A DNA stretch of 64,000 bases from Mortierella alpina (Eukaryota > Mortierellomycota > Mortierellomycetes > Mortierellales > Mortierellaceae). Shown here in pieces: positions 11,712 through 21,593 of this stretch (position 1 is its first letter; every line of letters starts with the position of its first letter). The stretch covers positions 2,542,001 to 2,606,000 of the forward strand of contig JANATF010000004.1 of the NCBI GenBank assembly GCA_029449245.1, in the 5' to 3' direction. The notes below the pieces were generated by a model. The model was not told the origin of the DNA and made no database searches. It saw only the letters and a list, made by a program, of their open reading frames with translations. Made by a program: the position numbers and the translations under genes.

Positions 11712-11822
11712 CAACAGCAACAGCAACAGCACATACACCAGCAAAGTGGTGACCAACAACAGGATGTGAACACAATGTATATTCCACCAACACAGTTCCC
11801 TCCTCTTGATTGCAGCCATTGA
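11712..11822 (+). other. In-frame glutamine-rich extension after the UAG stop
   Basis: After TAG the same frame encodes six glutamines, then a 30-residue segment ending in PPLDCSH, closed by TGA. The base context is TAG followed by CAA, a context known to favour readthrough in yeast. The UAG is also one transition away from CAG, the codon that makes up the repeat. Confidence 0.5.
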
Positions 11823-11934
11823 GAAACCCTCTCTTTTTCTATTCAAAGTCATGAATATATGAATACATTGTGTCACTTTCACCATCACCTTCTGGGAGGG
11901 CTGTGTTTTCTTCTTTGTATGGGGCAATGAAGAT

Positions 11935-12200
11935 AATCTGACAGTAATGTCAGAACAACTATTCTGACGTAAGTCAGAATATCTCAAAAGTTTGGAAAAA
12001 AACAACTTGAAATGACATTGCCAAAAGATAGAGTGACATGCCGAGATGTCATTTTATCTTTTGGACCGCAGGACAATATGACAATTGAATGTCAATCTAG
12101 CATCCAGAAAAAAAAAAAGAGAAAGTGACAATTGCCACTCTTGCTGCCATGTCATATTATCCTTTGAGATCCAGGCTATTATGACATTGATTGTCAGGAA
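11935..12200. repeat. Cluster of TGACAT palindromes (small inverted-repeat elements)
   Basis: Two clear hairpins: TATTCTGAC-gtaa-GTCAGAATA near 11959-11981, and a stem of about 19 bp at 12021-12064 whose arms begin CCAAAAGATA and end TATCTTTTGG around a short loop. More TGTCA/TGACA boxes in both orientations follow to about 12200. A related arrangement (TATTCTGACAT, then GCAAAAAGATAG.ATGACAT, then ATGTCAGAATA) occurs at about 17530-17635, so this is a dispersed family and probably a miniature transposon. Confidence 0.5.
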
Positions 12201-12459
12201 TTCCACTCCGGAGAACTGGTCTGGCGGATTGGTTGGTAAATCTGAGCACAGCCACGATGGGAGCCTTTGGGGACCGAGGACCATCACGCTGGTCAAGTAG
12301 GGTGCGAATAGATCTAGCTTCTATTTAACCCTCCGAGAATGCCTCCGCACGCTATAAGAGCTGCATCGCCCCGGACTGTGCATCTTTTACGCAGCCAAGA
12401 CCTGGGGGCCATCTCTGAGTTCTTCAGAGCAGGGATATTCTTTCCAGCTCCGTGTATTC

Positions 12460-12750
12460 AACTTTCAGTATAGTGCTACTTTCGCCGAGACACTGCATCT
12501 CTGAGAACGTCCTACTCCAAGAAAGATCACCTCTGGTGTTAGTAAAAGCTGGCAGTTAACGGGGGGCCCTGCAGATCTACGGCTATAGTGCAGAGCCCAA
12601 GCCCTCTTCAGCATCACTCTTTTCGTACTTCCAGCATGCGTGTAGGCTGAGCAATGGGTCAGGGAAAATCATGGCAGCAAGGCCGTACAAGAATGAGCGG
12701 CGATGGTACGGTTCCCTGTTCAGGCACAAGCACGGTTTGATTTTCCGCAA
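12460..12750. repeat. Left inverted arm of a ~3.7-kb element
   Basis: The part from about 12640 to 12745 is the reverse complement of 15900-16015, sharing blocks such as AAACCGTGCTTG, AGGGAACCGTACCA and ACGGCCTTGCTGCCA with few differences. Weaker matching runs outward to about 12460. It defines the left end of a large inverted-repeat structure. Confidence 0.6.
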
Positions 12751-12815
12751 AAATTGGCAAGATTCGCGTTAAACAATTTGCCATAGCAAAGGACCTTACT
12801 CTTGGTGTTTAATTT
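12743..12815. repeat. Partial extra copy of the ~580-bp tandem unit's junction
   Basis: The stretch from about 12743 to 12815 resembles 15220-15295, with similar TTGGTRTTTAA and CAGYTCAAAGG blocks. It suggests that the tandem array once reached further left or was rearranged. Confidence 0.4.
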
Positions 12816-12965
12816 ATGATTCAGTTCAAAGGAACCCGCTAAGTTGATGGTTCAGTTCCTAACTATGGTGCTATGGAGGAGCAGTTGAATCGTGGTGCTA
12901 TATAAGGAGCTAAACTATGTGCCTGTGAAGGCGGATCTGGGTACTCATCAGGAGTGAAGAGGGGG

Positions 12966-13583
12966 CTAAGGGGGTTCAAGAGGCACAGGAGGCGCGGGCC
13001 AACTGGCATCTATGTCCGGATCTGACAGGTTCAGGCAGTGTTCTCGAAAGCGCCAGATATACGTTGCTGCAGACCAGAAGATGGGGTCTGTCATGGTGAG
13101 GGACTTTGCGGAGAGGAAGCATCTGTCCAACCAATACTGCGCGGTTTGGTTGGTGGGCTCTTTGTACCAGTCGGAGGCAGCATACTGCTGCCACAGGAGG
13201 CAATCGTCTTGGATGTGGCGACGGCTGACCGTCATGCCATCACCGCACGGTTCGCATTCCACTCCGTAAGGCGGCATGCGGTTGAACCAGTAGAGCATGG
13301 TCCATAGGCGGGGCATCTTCGCGCACTTTGAGAGTCGCAGAAGGGCTCGAGGTGGGACGTTGTCCGCAAGTGAGTGGCCAGCTCCTCGCCGCCGGCGTTC
13401 GACTTTTTGCTGTTCTTGATAAGCTGTGTTTGCTTCCTGCAGCTTGGTCTGAGCAGACTTGAGGTTTTTTCTGGTGTAGCACTCAGCAAAGTCCAGTGCT
13501 TCAAAGGCTGGGGCGGCCTGTACCTTGATGAAAAGGTCGATTCCGCAACTCAGATGGTGAAAATGAGTAAACCAAGAAAGCAC
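12966..13583 (-). pseudogene. C-terminal fragment of a non-LTR retrotransposon polymerase-like protein
   Basis: A 205-codon open frame whose start is not a natural gene start; it begins inside the first tandem repeat unit. It contains RRRRGAGHSLADN, then CEPCGDGMTVSRRHIQDDC, a CxxC...HxxxxC arrangement like the zinc knuckle at the end of many LINE ORF2 proteins, then a Trp-rich tail DPIFWSAATYIWRFREHCL. No reverse transcriptase or endonuclease domain is present, so it is at best a remnant. It sits between the inverted arms of the large element. Assignment rests only on the CCHC spacing and the neighbourhood. Confidence 0.4.
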
Positions 13584-15612
13584 TGCCTGGCCTGATGCAG
13601 CACGCTCCCGAGGTTCGAAAAAAGTCGATAGAATAAGCAGGCGCCGAAAAACTCAATTCGCAAACTGAGGGCAGACGATTAACGAGACCACTACGACAGA
13701 GAGCCTTGGGTACTACAAATGGCACCAAATGGCTACCTGGTGCCCCGGGTAGCAGTGCCAGGCACTGAACGCGATCCGCAAGGACTCTATGGAGCGCTGC
13801 ATGGTGTTTCTGCAGCATTATATCTAGTTTTGCACAGAGCACAAACCTAAAAAAAGCACAGGCGCACTGTGCCTGAGTTCCCATGTTTCTACATATGAGC
13901 CATATCATCCATATGGCTCCTCTTATTGGCCGATCAGACCCGGATCTTGCAGATGCGAGTCGACTAGTGGCGAAATGCTTATAATACGATACTGCCGGTA
14001 CGGTGGGCTTGTTCTGAGCGAGCTCGATCGTCCGAGCTGCTTGAGTTGCAATTATAACCAAATTCAGGAATCGGCAACATTCGCCGTCGTAACGGGCCCT
14101 ACTCCTTGGTGAAAGGCGGACTCCGCAACTCAAATGGTGAAGATGAGTAAACCAAGAAAACAGAGCCTGGCGTGATGTAACACGCTCCCGAGGCTCGAGA
14201 AAAGTGGCTGGAATGAGCAGGCGACAAAAACACCATTAGCAAACTCAGGTCATATAATTCACGACGACTCTGCTATGACAGAGAACCCTAGGTACCGCAA
14301 TGGCACTCGATAGCTACCTGGCGGTCCGGGCAGCAGTACCAGGCACTCATTGCGACCTTCTATGACTCTCTGGCGCGCTGCATGGTGTTTATGCAGCATT
14401 ATATGTGATTTTGCACAGCGCACAAACCTAAAAAAAAGCACGGGCGCACTGTGCTTGAGATTTCAGGCACCTGCATATGGACCATAGCATCCATATGGCG
14501 CCTCTTATTGGCCGATCAGGGCCGGTTCTTGCAGATGCTCGTCGACTAGTGCCGAAATGCGTATAATGCGACACTGACGGTATGGTTGGTTTGTCCAGAG
14601 TGAGCTCGATCGTCCGTGCTGCTTGAATCGCAATTGTAATCAATTTCAAGAATCTGCAAGATTCGCCATCGCAAAGGTCCCAGGTTGGCTTTTGCGAATG
14701 GGTCGATTCCGCAACGTAGATTGTAAAGATGAACAAACCAAGAAAAGAGTGCCGAGCGTTATGCACCACACTCTGAGGACTCGAGAAAAGTTGATGGAAT
14801 GATCAGGCGCCAAAAAAACTGAATTAGCAAAGTCGCCCTCCAAAGCTGAGGTCAGATGCTTAAAGCGAGCCCTGGGAGCCGCAATGTCTCTCAATGGCTA
14901 CTGGGTTGTCCAACCAGCGGTGCCAGGCACTCAGTGCAATCCGCGAGGACTCTCCGGTGCGCTGCATGGTGTTTATACAGCATTATATGTAGTTCTGCAT
15001 AGCACACAAACCTAAAAAAAGCACTGGTGCCTGAGATTCCAGGCACCTGCATATGGGCCATAGCATCCATATGGCGCCTCTTATTGGCCGATCAGACCCG
15101 TATCTTGTAGATGTGGTCGACTTGTGGCGAAATGCTTATAATACGATACTGCCTGTATGGTGGGCCTGTTCAGAGCGAGCTCGATCGTCCGAGCCGCTTG
15201 AACCACAATTATAACCAAATTCTGGAATCGGCAGCATTCGCCGTCGCAAAAGGTCCCACTCTTGGTATTTAACAATTTATTTCAGCTCAAAGGTGAAAGG
15301 GCTGATTCCGCAACCCAGATCGTGAAGATGAGTAAACCAAGAAAACAGTGCCTGGCCTGATGCAGCAAGCTCCCGAGGCTCGAGAAAAGTTCATGGAATG
15401 AGCAGGCGTCAAAGAACTCCATTCGCAAACTGAGGGCAGACGATTAACGAGACCTACGACAGAGAGCCCTTGGGTACTACAAATGGCACCAAATGGCCAC
15501 CTGGTGCCCCGGGTAGCAGTACCGGGCACTGAACGCGATCCGCAAGGACTCTGTGGTGCGGCATGATGTTTCTGTAGTATTATATGTATGTTTGCATAGC
15601 GCACAAACTTTA
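13535..15612. repeat. Tandem array of a ~580-bp unit, about 3.5 copies
   Basis: Landmarks recur at regular spacing: TCTTATTGGCCGATCAG at about 13921, 14503 and 15079; the AAACCAAGAAA block near 13570, 14150, 14734 and 15335; the AGCGAGCTCGATCGTCC type block in each of the first three copies. Period is 576-599 bp and copies are perhaps 80-90% identical by eye. The fourth copy stops near 15612. Each unit has AATGCTTATAATACGATAC. The frames inside hold stops at different places, so there is no conserved protein. The array is a satellite-like core of the inverted-repeat element. Confidence 0.8.
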
Positions 15613-15654
15613 CTAAATAGCCTGAACCGCTGTGCCTGAGCTATAGTTTTTTGT

Positions 15655-15775
15655 GCGTGCATTGCAGTTCATTCTTGAACAGGTACGATTTTTTGGTACG
15701 GTCTTGCTGCCATGATCTTCACTGACCCACTGTTCAGCCTACACGAACGCTACAACCACACAAACAGTAGTTCTG
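15655..15775. repeat. Inner, partial direct copy of the right arm
   Basis: TTCATTCTTGAACA, GGTACGGTCTTGCTGCCA and GACCCACTGTTCAGCCTACAC resemble the sequence at 15940-16020 in the same orientation. The right end of the element is therefore duplicated. Confidence 0.55.
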
Positions 15776-15894
15776 GATAGTGCCTGACGAAACTCTATAT
15801 CTGGAGACTGGTAAGGCGCCGGATCAGGTATTGAGCTCGCAGTAGAGACGAATGATTAAAGCGACTCTCTCAGCAGATGTACGATTTTTTCGCG

Positions 15895-16155
15895 GGATAT
15901 CAAACCGTGCTTGCGCCCGAATAGGGAACCGTACCAACGCTGTTCATTCTTGAACACGATTTTTAGGTACGGCCTTGCTGCCACGATCTTCAATTACCCA
16001 CTACTCAGCGCACGCTACAACTACACAAAGAGTGATGCTATTGAGTACCTGAGCACAGCTCCCCAGCATCAACTTAGTGAGACGCTCAGGAGATTCGTCT
16101 CTATTGAGAGTCCAGTATACTTGATCCTACACGCTACAAGTCTATAGTTGAATGA
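15895..16155. repeat. Right inverted arm of the ~3.7-kb element
   Basis: Reverse complement of the left arm at 12640-12745 over about 110 bp with good identity (AAACCGTGCTTG, GGGAACCGTACCA, GTACGGCCTTGCTGCCA). Matching fades outward to the TATAGTTGAATG sequence near 16145, which resembles the complement of GTATTCAACTTTCAGTATA at 12455-12473. Confidence 0.6.
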
Positions 16156-17510
16156 CCTGCTTCAATGTAATAGCAACAGGACAAGAGGTGTGGACACGAG
16201 GGATACAAGGAACAAGAGGGAGGCCAGGGGGTGGACAGGAGTACTAGGGAACAGGAGGAAGGGGCAGGAACCGATGATCTTTATTATACACGGGCGAGAG
16301 GGTATTTATACTAATGTGAGGGAGAGGCGAAGTGCTTTGAGGAGGGCGAAGCAGGTACGCGTGGAGGCGCAGATGGCGAAGTAGGATGGCGAAGTACGAG
16401 GGCATTCTATGATACTGTGACATTCAAGCACATTCAAACACCCATTCTTGTGCTCTCGCATGCCTCCAGAAGACAGAAATGATCAGGATGAAGTGATTTT
16501 TTCTTATTAAGCGGCTCGAAACGTGGTTTAGGGCTGAAGAGTGGTGTGAGTGTAATATTCCCTTTTGAGTGTTGAGGGAAGCGACAGGAACTGGAAAATT
16601 GTGGCAGAGGCAGAAGAGGGTGGGAAATGGTGCAAGGCAGAAGAGTGGACATTGATCTTAGAAAAGCATACAGACATGGTGCCGTTGAACGGCGCCCTAT
16701 GAAGAACACTAAAATATACATATTGCTTCAAAAAGTGCTGTAGGAGACAGATGGCGGAGGCTCTGGGCAAGTGCAGCAGGAACTCTTGCGCAACATCTAA
16801 CCAACGTATGATAGCACCAATACACTACCACGTTGATTACTTAGAAATAGAAATCGTCGGCTCCCCCTGTGCTATCATAGCAACTAATACCTACCACCGC
16901 TTCCTTGACCAGTGTTACCCAGTCATCATACCCCGATCATCGTGCCATTACAAGGAGGAGTGTTACACTGCGTCTTTTCGCAACTGATGAATTGTTTCTG
17001 AAAAGGAATGGTCGCGTTGGCATGGCGTGCAGCAGTGCTGTAGGCAGTGTAATTTATGAATGAGATATGGCTGTTCTGAAGGCACTTGCAACTCTCAAGC
17101 CAGCATGTATGTCTGCGAGGCAGCCTTCGTTCTTGTAGGTGTGCTTTAGATCCCTCTCGCTCGTATACAAGTGCAAATTCAGAAAAAAGACGAGTCGCAC
17201 TTCATAATCTAGCGCAAGAAGAGGATGTATATAGCACACGGTTGTTTTCCTGCTCGGCCATGATACGTGAAGAGTAACAGCTATTAGTGTGTAGGTCAAC
17301 TTAGCAGATATGAACGGCGGTGCTTCTACTCGCTAGTAGTACCAGATCTTCTAGGGCTACCCAATATCGTTTTCAGTAGGAGCTATCTTCATTTCCATTT
17401 CTTTCAACAAAAAATGGCCCAACGTCTCTGAAAGTAAGTCCTCATCGAATACTCATCTCCACCGCTATCCCCAAGCCAAAATGAAGCAATTCACCCTCGT
17501 CTCGCCGAGC
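16156..17510. other. Intergenic, no gene seen
   Basis: Starts with a purine-rich tract (16180-16390, GAGGGAGAGGCGAAG type) that has one long open frame only because of its bias. The rest is ordinary A/T-richer sequence without protein-like frames or structured RNA that I recognise. Confidence 0.4.
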
Positions 17511-17524
17511 GGTAATGTCACAAT

Positions 17525-17640
17525 ATCCAGTTATTCTGACATGTATCTGGCAAAAAGATAGCATGACATTCGTAATGCACCAGGCTCGCGGAGACAGAGC
17601 AGCTAGCGCACTGTTCGCAAAGTATGTCAGAATACCTTTG
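17525..17640. repeat. ~105-bp TGACAT inverted-repeat element
   Basis: TATTCTGACAT at about 17530 and ATGTCAGAATA at about 17624 form 11-bp inverted ends around GCAAAAAGATAG and ATGACATT boxes. Same motif set as the cluster at 11935-12200. Confidence 0.45.
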
Positions 17641-17656
17641 CAGCGCGAGGAGGAAA

Positions 17657-18590
17657 AAAGGAACAACATATATACACACGGGTGTGTATCTATATATACA
17701 CGGGGGCGTGTTTATATGTTCATGTCGGGTGTATGCAACACGGAAAACCTGGATGCACAGGGATGTGTATGGCTGAATACACTGGGGTGTGTATGGAAGC
17801 GTGTCCTGAGAAAACCCCTTTAGATACACACCCCTACTCCTACCTCTACCCTTTTTTCGCCCAAAGCATGCCTCCATGTATTGATAATGGCTATGCCGGC
17901 TATCCTTGTGAATAAGAGCCCGAACGACTCTCACATAGGTTTAGAATGGCAAGAGTATTATTGTAGAGAGCAATAACTCCATGAGTGAGATTGATTTTCC
18001 TTTCTCCATGACATCCTGCGCTTGAAATTGATGTGGAGCGCCAATCAACCAGCCATTGAAGTGCTGTAATACATCCATTGATCCACAACAGACCAGCCTG
18101 AAAGCGAAACGGTGACCAAAAGCAAGGTTGATTGATATTCTTGCTGGTAGCTACGAGCTCCCGTGTCATGCCAATCATACCGTCACTCTTCGCGTAGGAC
18201 TGTGGGAAAAGACACAAGTGACGCAGAACATTAGGAGCAATTACCGTGAATCTTTGATTTATGAAAACCGTGGCCGTGACAGAGGAGACAGTGGAGAGCT
18301 ATGGTAATATAAGATGAAGCCATTGCCTAGGGATCCAAACCCATATAACGCGCTGCTTAGGCATTCATACCACCCTCGAGTCGCATTTCATCACCATTTT
18401 CATGAAAAACAAAGTAGGGGAGGTGTGTATCTAAAAGGGTTTTCACAGGACACGCTTCCATACACCCCCCTGTGTGTTCAGCCATGCACACCCCCGTGTA
18501 TGTATCTTTTCACCTAAGAAAAAATTATATACACTGAGGGGCGTGTATACACAGATACACATCCGAGTGCATGTATGTTCTTCCAGGAAA
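17657..18590. mobile_element. ~930-bp DNA element with ~190-bp inverted ends
   Basis: The left end (17657-17840) is the reverse complement of the right end (18415-18590): for example GTGTCCTGAGAAAACCCCTT at 17800-17819 against AAGGGTTTTCACAGGACAC on the right. Both arms are packed with TACACRCCCC-type short repeats. No transposase is recognised. The central ~570 bp are unlike the arms and contain an exon-like open frame on the minus strand. The right end stops about 30 bp from the 3' end of the tRNA-Asp gene. It is probably a non-autonomous transposon; no target-site duplication could be identified with certainty. Confidence 0.6.
17900..18217 (-). pseudogene. Exon-like open frame inside the inverted-repeat element
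   Basis: About 105 codons on the minus strand, open from before a splice-acceptor-like CCCACAG to TAG. The composition is protein-like (SYAKSDGMIGMTRELVATS... and RFQAGLLWINGCITALQWL), unlike the low-complexity arms. Upstream, a further short frame ends in a GTAATT donor about 60 nt away, so this may be two exons of a host gene picked up by the element. I do not recognise the family. Confidence 0.3.
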
Positions 18591-18617
18591 AAATATAACA
18601 AACTGGCAAAAGTTAAG

Positions 18618-18689
18618 CTCCTTGGCGGGGAATTGAACCCCGGTCTTCCGCGTGACAGGCGGAGATACTAACCACTATACTACCAGGGA
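18618..18689 (-). tRNA. tRNA-Asp (GUC)
   Basis: 72-nt cloverleaf on the minus strand, read 18689 to 18618: acceptor TCCCTGG/CCAAGGA, D-arm AGTGGTTAGTAT, anticodon loop CTGTCAC with GTC, T-arm GGGGTTCAATTCCCC. Box A and box B are intact and there is no intron. Position 4 (C) faces position 69 (A), a mismatch also present in the second copy, so it is a fixed feature. A TTTT run follows at some distance downstream. Confidence 0.95.
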
Positions 18690-19695
18690 TTTGTATCGCT
18701 TTGATTGGTTGAAATCACTGACCTCACAGAAAGTCAAGTATCTGTGACCTTATTTCCACGCAACACTCCTTATTTCCTTCACTTGTTTGCCTTATTTCCC
18801 ACCTTTATATTTATTTCCTAGCCCTTATTCCCCCCTGGCCCCCCACGGCCGCAGGACGCGGGTGGGTGAACCCTCGCGTAGGCGTAAAGGCTCCAACAAG
18901 CATGCGGTGGTCCTGGGTTCGACCCTCGGCAAGAGCATATTGTGCGCTAGCCTCAATGCCCTGGAGGCCCGTGGTGAAATATTCCTCGGATGTGCGTTGT
19001 ACAAGGGTAAGCAAATAGACCAGGCTATAAAACAGGTTAATCCGGACTCCAAGGAGTTTGGGTGGAAGGGATTTTGTGCGAAATCAGGCGATGAGCCTGT
19101 CTGTCTGCTATGTGGGTTCGCTGAGAGGCGAAAACGCATCAACACTATACGTCTGCTGCATGAAGTGGGTTAGCCAGAGCCAAGCCAAAAATCGGAAGTC
19201 GCTGCGGCATATGATCTGGCCGCAACTCAATTTGCGCAAGTCACACAGTGCACACCACCCTCAGGAATACGATGATCAGGACAAGGACGACAAGGCAGGC
19301 CTGCAAGAAGATTGAGCGGGATAGACTATGAATCCAACGCACGGAACAAGTTCTGGAAAACCGAGGCAAGAACTCTGGATGGAAATAACCCATTAGGCAC
19401 CTAAAATAGGAAGCATGTACAGATGTAAAAAAAAAAAAAAAAAAAACGGCCGCAGGACGCTTGGGTACGGGTTCAAGCCCCTGTCGATCGGAGCAGACTT
19501 GAATAGTCATGGCCAACGCGCTGAATGAAGAGGCAGATTTGGATATCTCACAAGTTTTATTGATACTAGCCGTGGTATTGGTCTAAGAAAGACATCTGTA
19601 GGGTTCTTATCACTGAGTTGGAGAAAGCAGTTTGATCGATCCACCGATCTTGTGGAGGCAATTTAACCGAGCCGAGCAACCCTCCAAGCAACAGC
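18690..19695. other. Intergenic, repeat-like fragments and poly(A) tract
   Basis: TTATTTCC-type repeats at 18750-18830, then CGGCCGCAGGACGC at 18847 followed within 75 nt by GGGTTCGACCCTCGG, which resembles a Pol III box B. The same 14-mer recurs at 19448 followed by GGGTTCAAGCCC, a perfect box B consensus, directly after a 20-nt poly(A) run at 19427-19446. A 128-codon open frame at 18787-19173 has a CLLCG motif but no family resemblance. These may be two SINE-like pieces; the evidence is thin. Confidence 0.35.
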
Positions 19696-21324
19696 CTAGG
19701 CGGACTGGGGGATAGGGCAACGGATAAGGCCCTGCGTTCCGAACGCTGTGCCGATCAGCATAACACCGCGCTTACGATCCACTGCTGCGACTGTTCCTGT
19801 GGAGATCAAGTTTCCATCATCGAAAAGCACAGTGTCGACCACGTGTCTTGGCGCACTTGGCAGAGTCTCTGCCAGCGGGTTCTTGGAAAGCTTTACGACC
19901 TTTGAAGGCCCAGTAATGACCTTGCCAGGTGTCATAAAGTCCATAGCCATCTTGTAGCCCTGAACATGCCCGGTTACAAAGATATCGCCGGTCTCTGGAT
20001 CTAGGCTGGGGTTGTCACTGAAGAAATCAAGCTTGATGAATTCCACTTGATCAAGAGAGTGGTCCTCCCGAGGTTCGAGAACATGCACACCAGCTCCATG
20101 ACACGCCGACAGGTAGAGGCGGGAGTTATCCAGGTTTCCAGTAATGCCATTAGCAGACACGACACCTTCAAAAGCAACAAAGGTTTTCTCGGGAGAATAG
20201 TAGATCACATTGCTCCAGGGTCTTCTCAGAAGTTCTAACAGCAATGATCACTGTGTCAGCATAGAGGCTTCATACAGAGTACCCATGCGAAAAGAAGCAC
20301 GGTATACCTTCAACGTGTCTCATGGGGCCTGTGGGATGGCGATGGTCGTTCGAAACATAAAAGGAGCGAGGGCCAGTGGCCACGATGTCATTTGGAGTGT
20401 GGATGAGGTCGTGCTGGATTGTTTCGATATACCGAACCTCGCTACCACCAATGGTGTACTCCAGAACCTCAACTACGCTTCCTGTGCGACGATGGTTGAT
20501 GGCAAAAATGGTGAGCTCACTTGCCGACCGTTCGAACACACCAAGTCCGTGGAACACGCGATCGGTTCCAGCAGGAAGTCCGACAAGTTCTTTGACCTCG
20601 TACGCTCCACTCTATCGGCAACGGATAAAAAGGAGTACGAATGCATGCGCATGTGCGTGAGAAAAGCAGATGGGATAAGTATCTTGAGTTCGCTACTGTT
20701 TAACGCTGCAAGAGAGAGAGAGGTGGTCTGCAGTTGCCGAGGGCGTTGTTGCCTCTCTGCAGGAGTCTCTGAGAGATCTATTGTTATAGTACTGTTCCCC
20801 ATTACTCGAGTCTGGCGTATGCACAGTCTCTTGCATGGGAAGATATAAGCAGGTTTGAACATGGAGTCGTACATGTTAGCATCAATTTTGCATACCGGGA
20901 TGTCGTATATGACAAACTTGTCTTGAAAGGCGCTCTCGGCGGCCGAGGTATTGGTCGCTCCCATGGGCGGGTACCAGCTCTTTCGAGACTCTGCATTTCC
21001 ACAGGTGGCGAAAGCGAGGCCCGATGCGTGATGGATATGAACGTCCTCGCAGGCCTGGAGCCCTTTCACAGATTCACAGCCGGCCGTGTTGAAGGGCTGG
21101 AGGTCTCCCAGGAAAAAACCCATGTCGACGACAGTGTCTTTCACAAGGCTGTAACTCAGTGCTGCAGTGAGCGCCAAGACAGCGACACCGCCGCGGATGA
21201 GGTCCTTGGTGATCGAGGAAGAAGCGACCTGTTTAACGCCACCTGACGACCTTGAAGAGCTGGTGCTCGAGGTCGAGGTCGTACGCTTATTAGTAGACTT
21301 TGTAACGGTTTTTTTGGCAGGCAT
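19696..21324 (-). CDS. Paraoxonase/arylesterase-like membrane-anchored protein
   Basis: Three exons: 21324-20896, 20611-20308, 20234-19696; 1272 nt, 423 residues. The N-terminus is a basic, Ser/Thr-rich stretch (MPAKKTVTKSTNKRTT) followed by a hydrophobic helix GGVAVLALTAALSYSLV near residues 50-66, so the protein is likely a type II membrane protein. The rest shows the paraoxonase six-bladed propeller pattern: CESVKGLQACEDVHIHHASGLAF, HTPNDIVATGPRSFYVSNDH, WSNVIYYSPEKTFVAFEGV and SANGITGNLDNSRLYLSACH. The conserved calcium-ligand sequence positions (the Asn in PND, the Asn in ANGI) are present. Family members hydrolyse lactones and aryl esters; the true substrate cannot be read from the sequence. 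The first and second splices are phase 0 and phase 1 and restore family sequence. Confidence 0.87.
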
Positions 21325-21552
21325 CTTGTGTGTGGATCCGGGATGAGGCAGTGGTAAATGGAACAGGTGTTTGCACGCGAGCCAAGGATGGAGCAAGGGA
21401 GTTGAATGGTGACAATGGAGAAAGCCGAGGGAGGGACGGGAAGAATGGTGCGCGAGAAAAGGAGCCTGTCCACGGCGCGAGCGTGGAGTTCCCGCTCGCG
21501 CTATATCACGTGATTACCATTGACCGACTGGAGGACCTTGAAAAGCAATTTA

Positions 21553-21581
21553 GCATCCAGCATCCAGCATCCAGCATTCAG
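21553..21581. repeat. CATCCAG heptamer, four tandem copies
   Basis: Three perfect CATCCAG copies and a fourth with one change (CATTCAG), ending 12 nt upstream of the tRNA-Asp gene. It lies where a tRNA gene's upstream region would be. Confidence 0.85.
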
Positions 21582-21593
21582 AAGCCGAGCTCT

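Noticed and set aside
13501-14133. 210-codon minus-strand frame in the tandem repeat
   Set aside because: The other repeat copies break the frame at different places, so it is not a conserved protein.
18787-19173. 128-codon frame with a CLLCG motif
   Set aside because: No family resemblance, lies in repeat-like sequence with a box B look-alike, and no splice or start context supports it.
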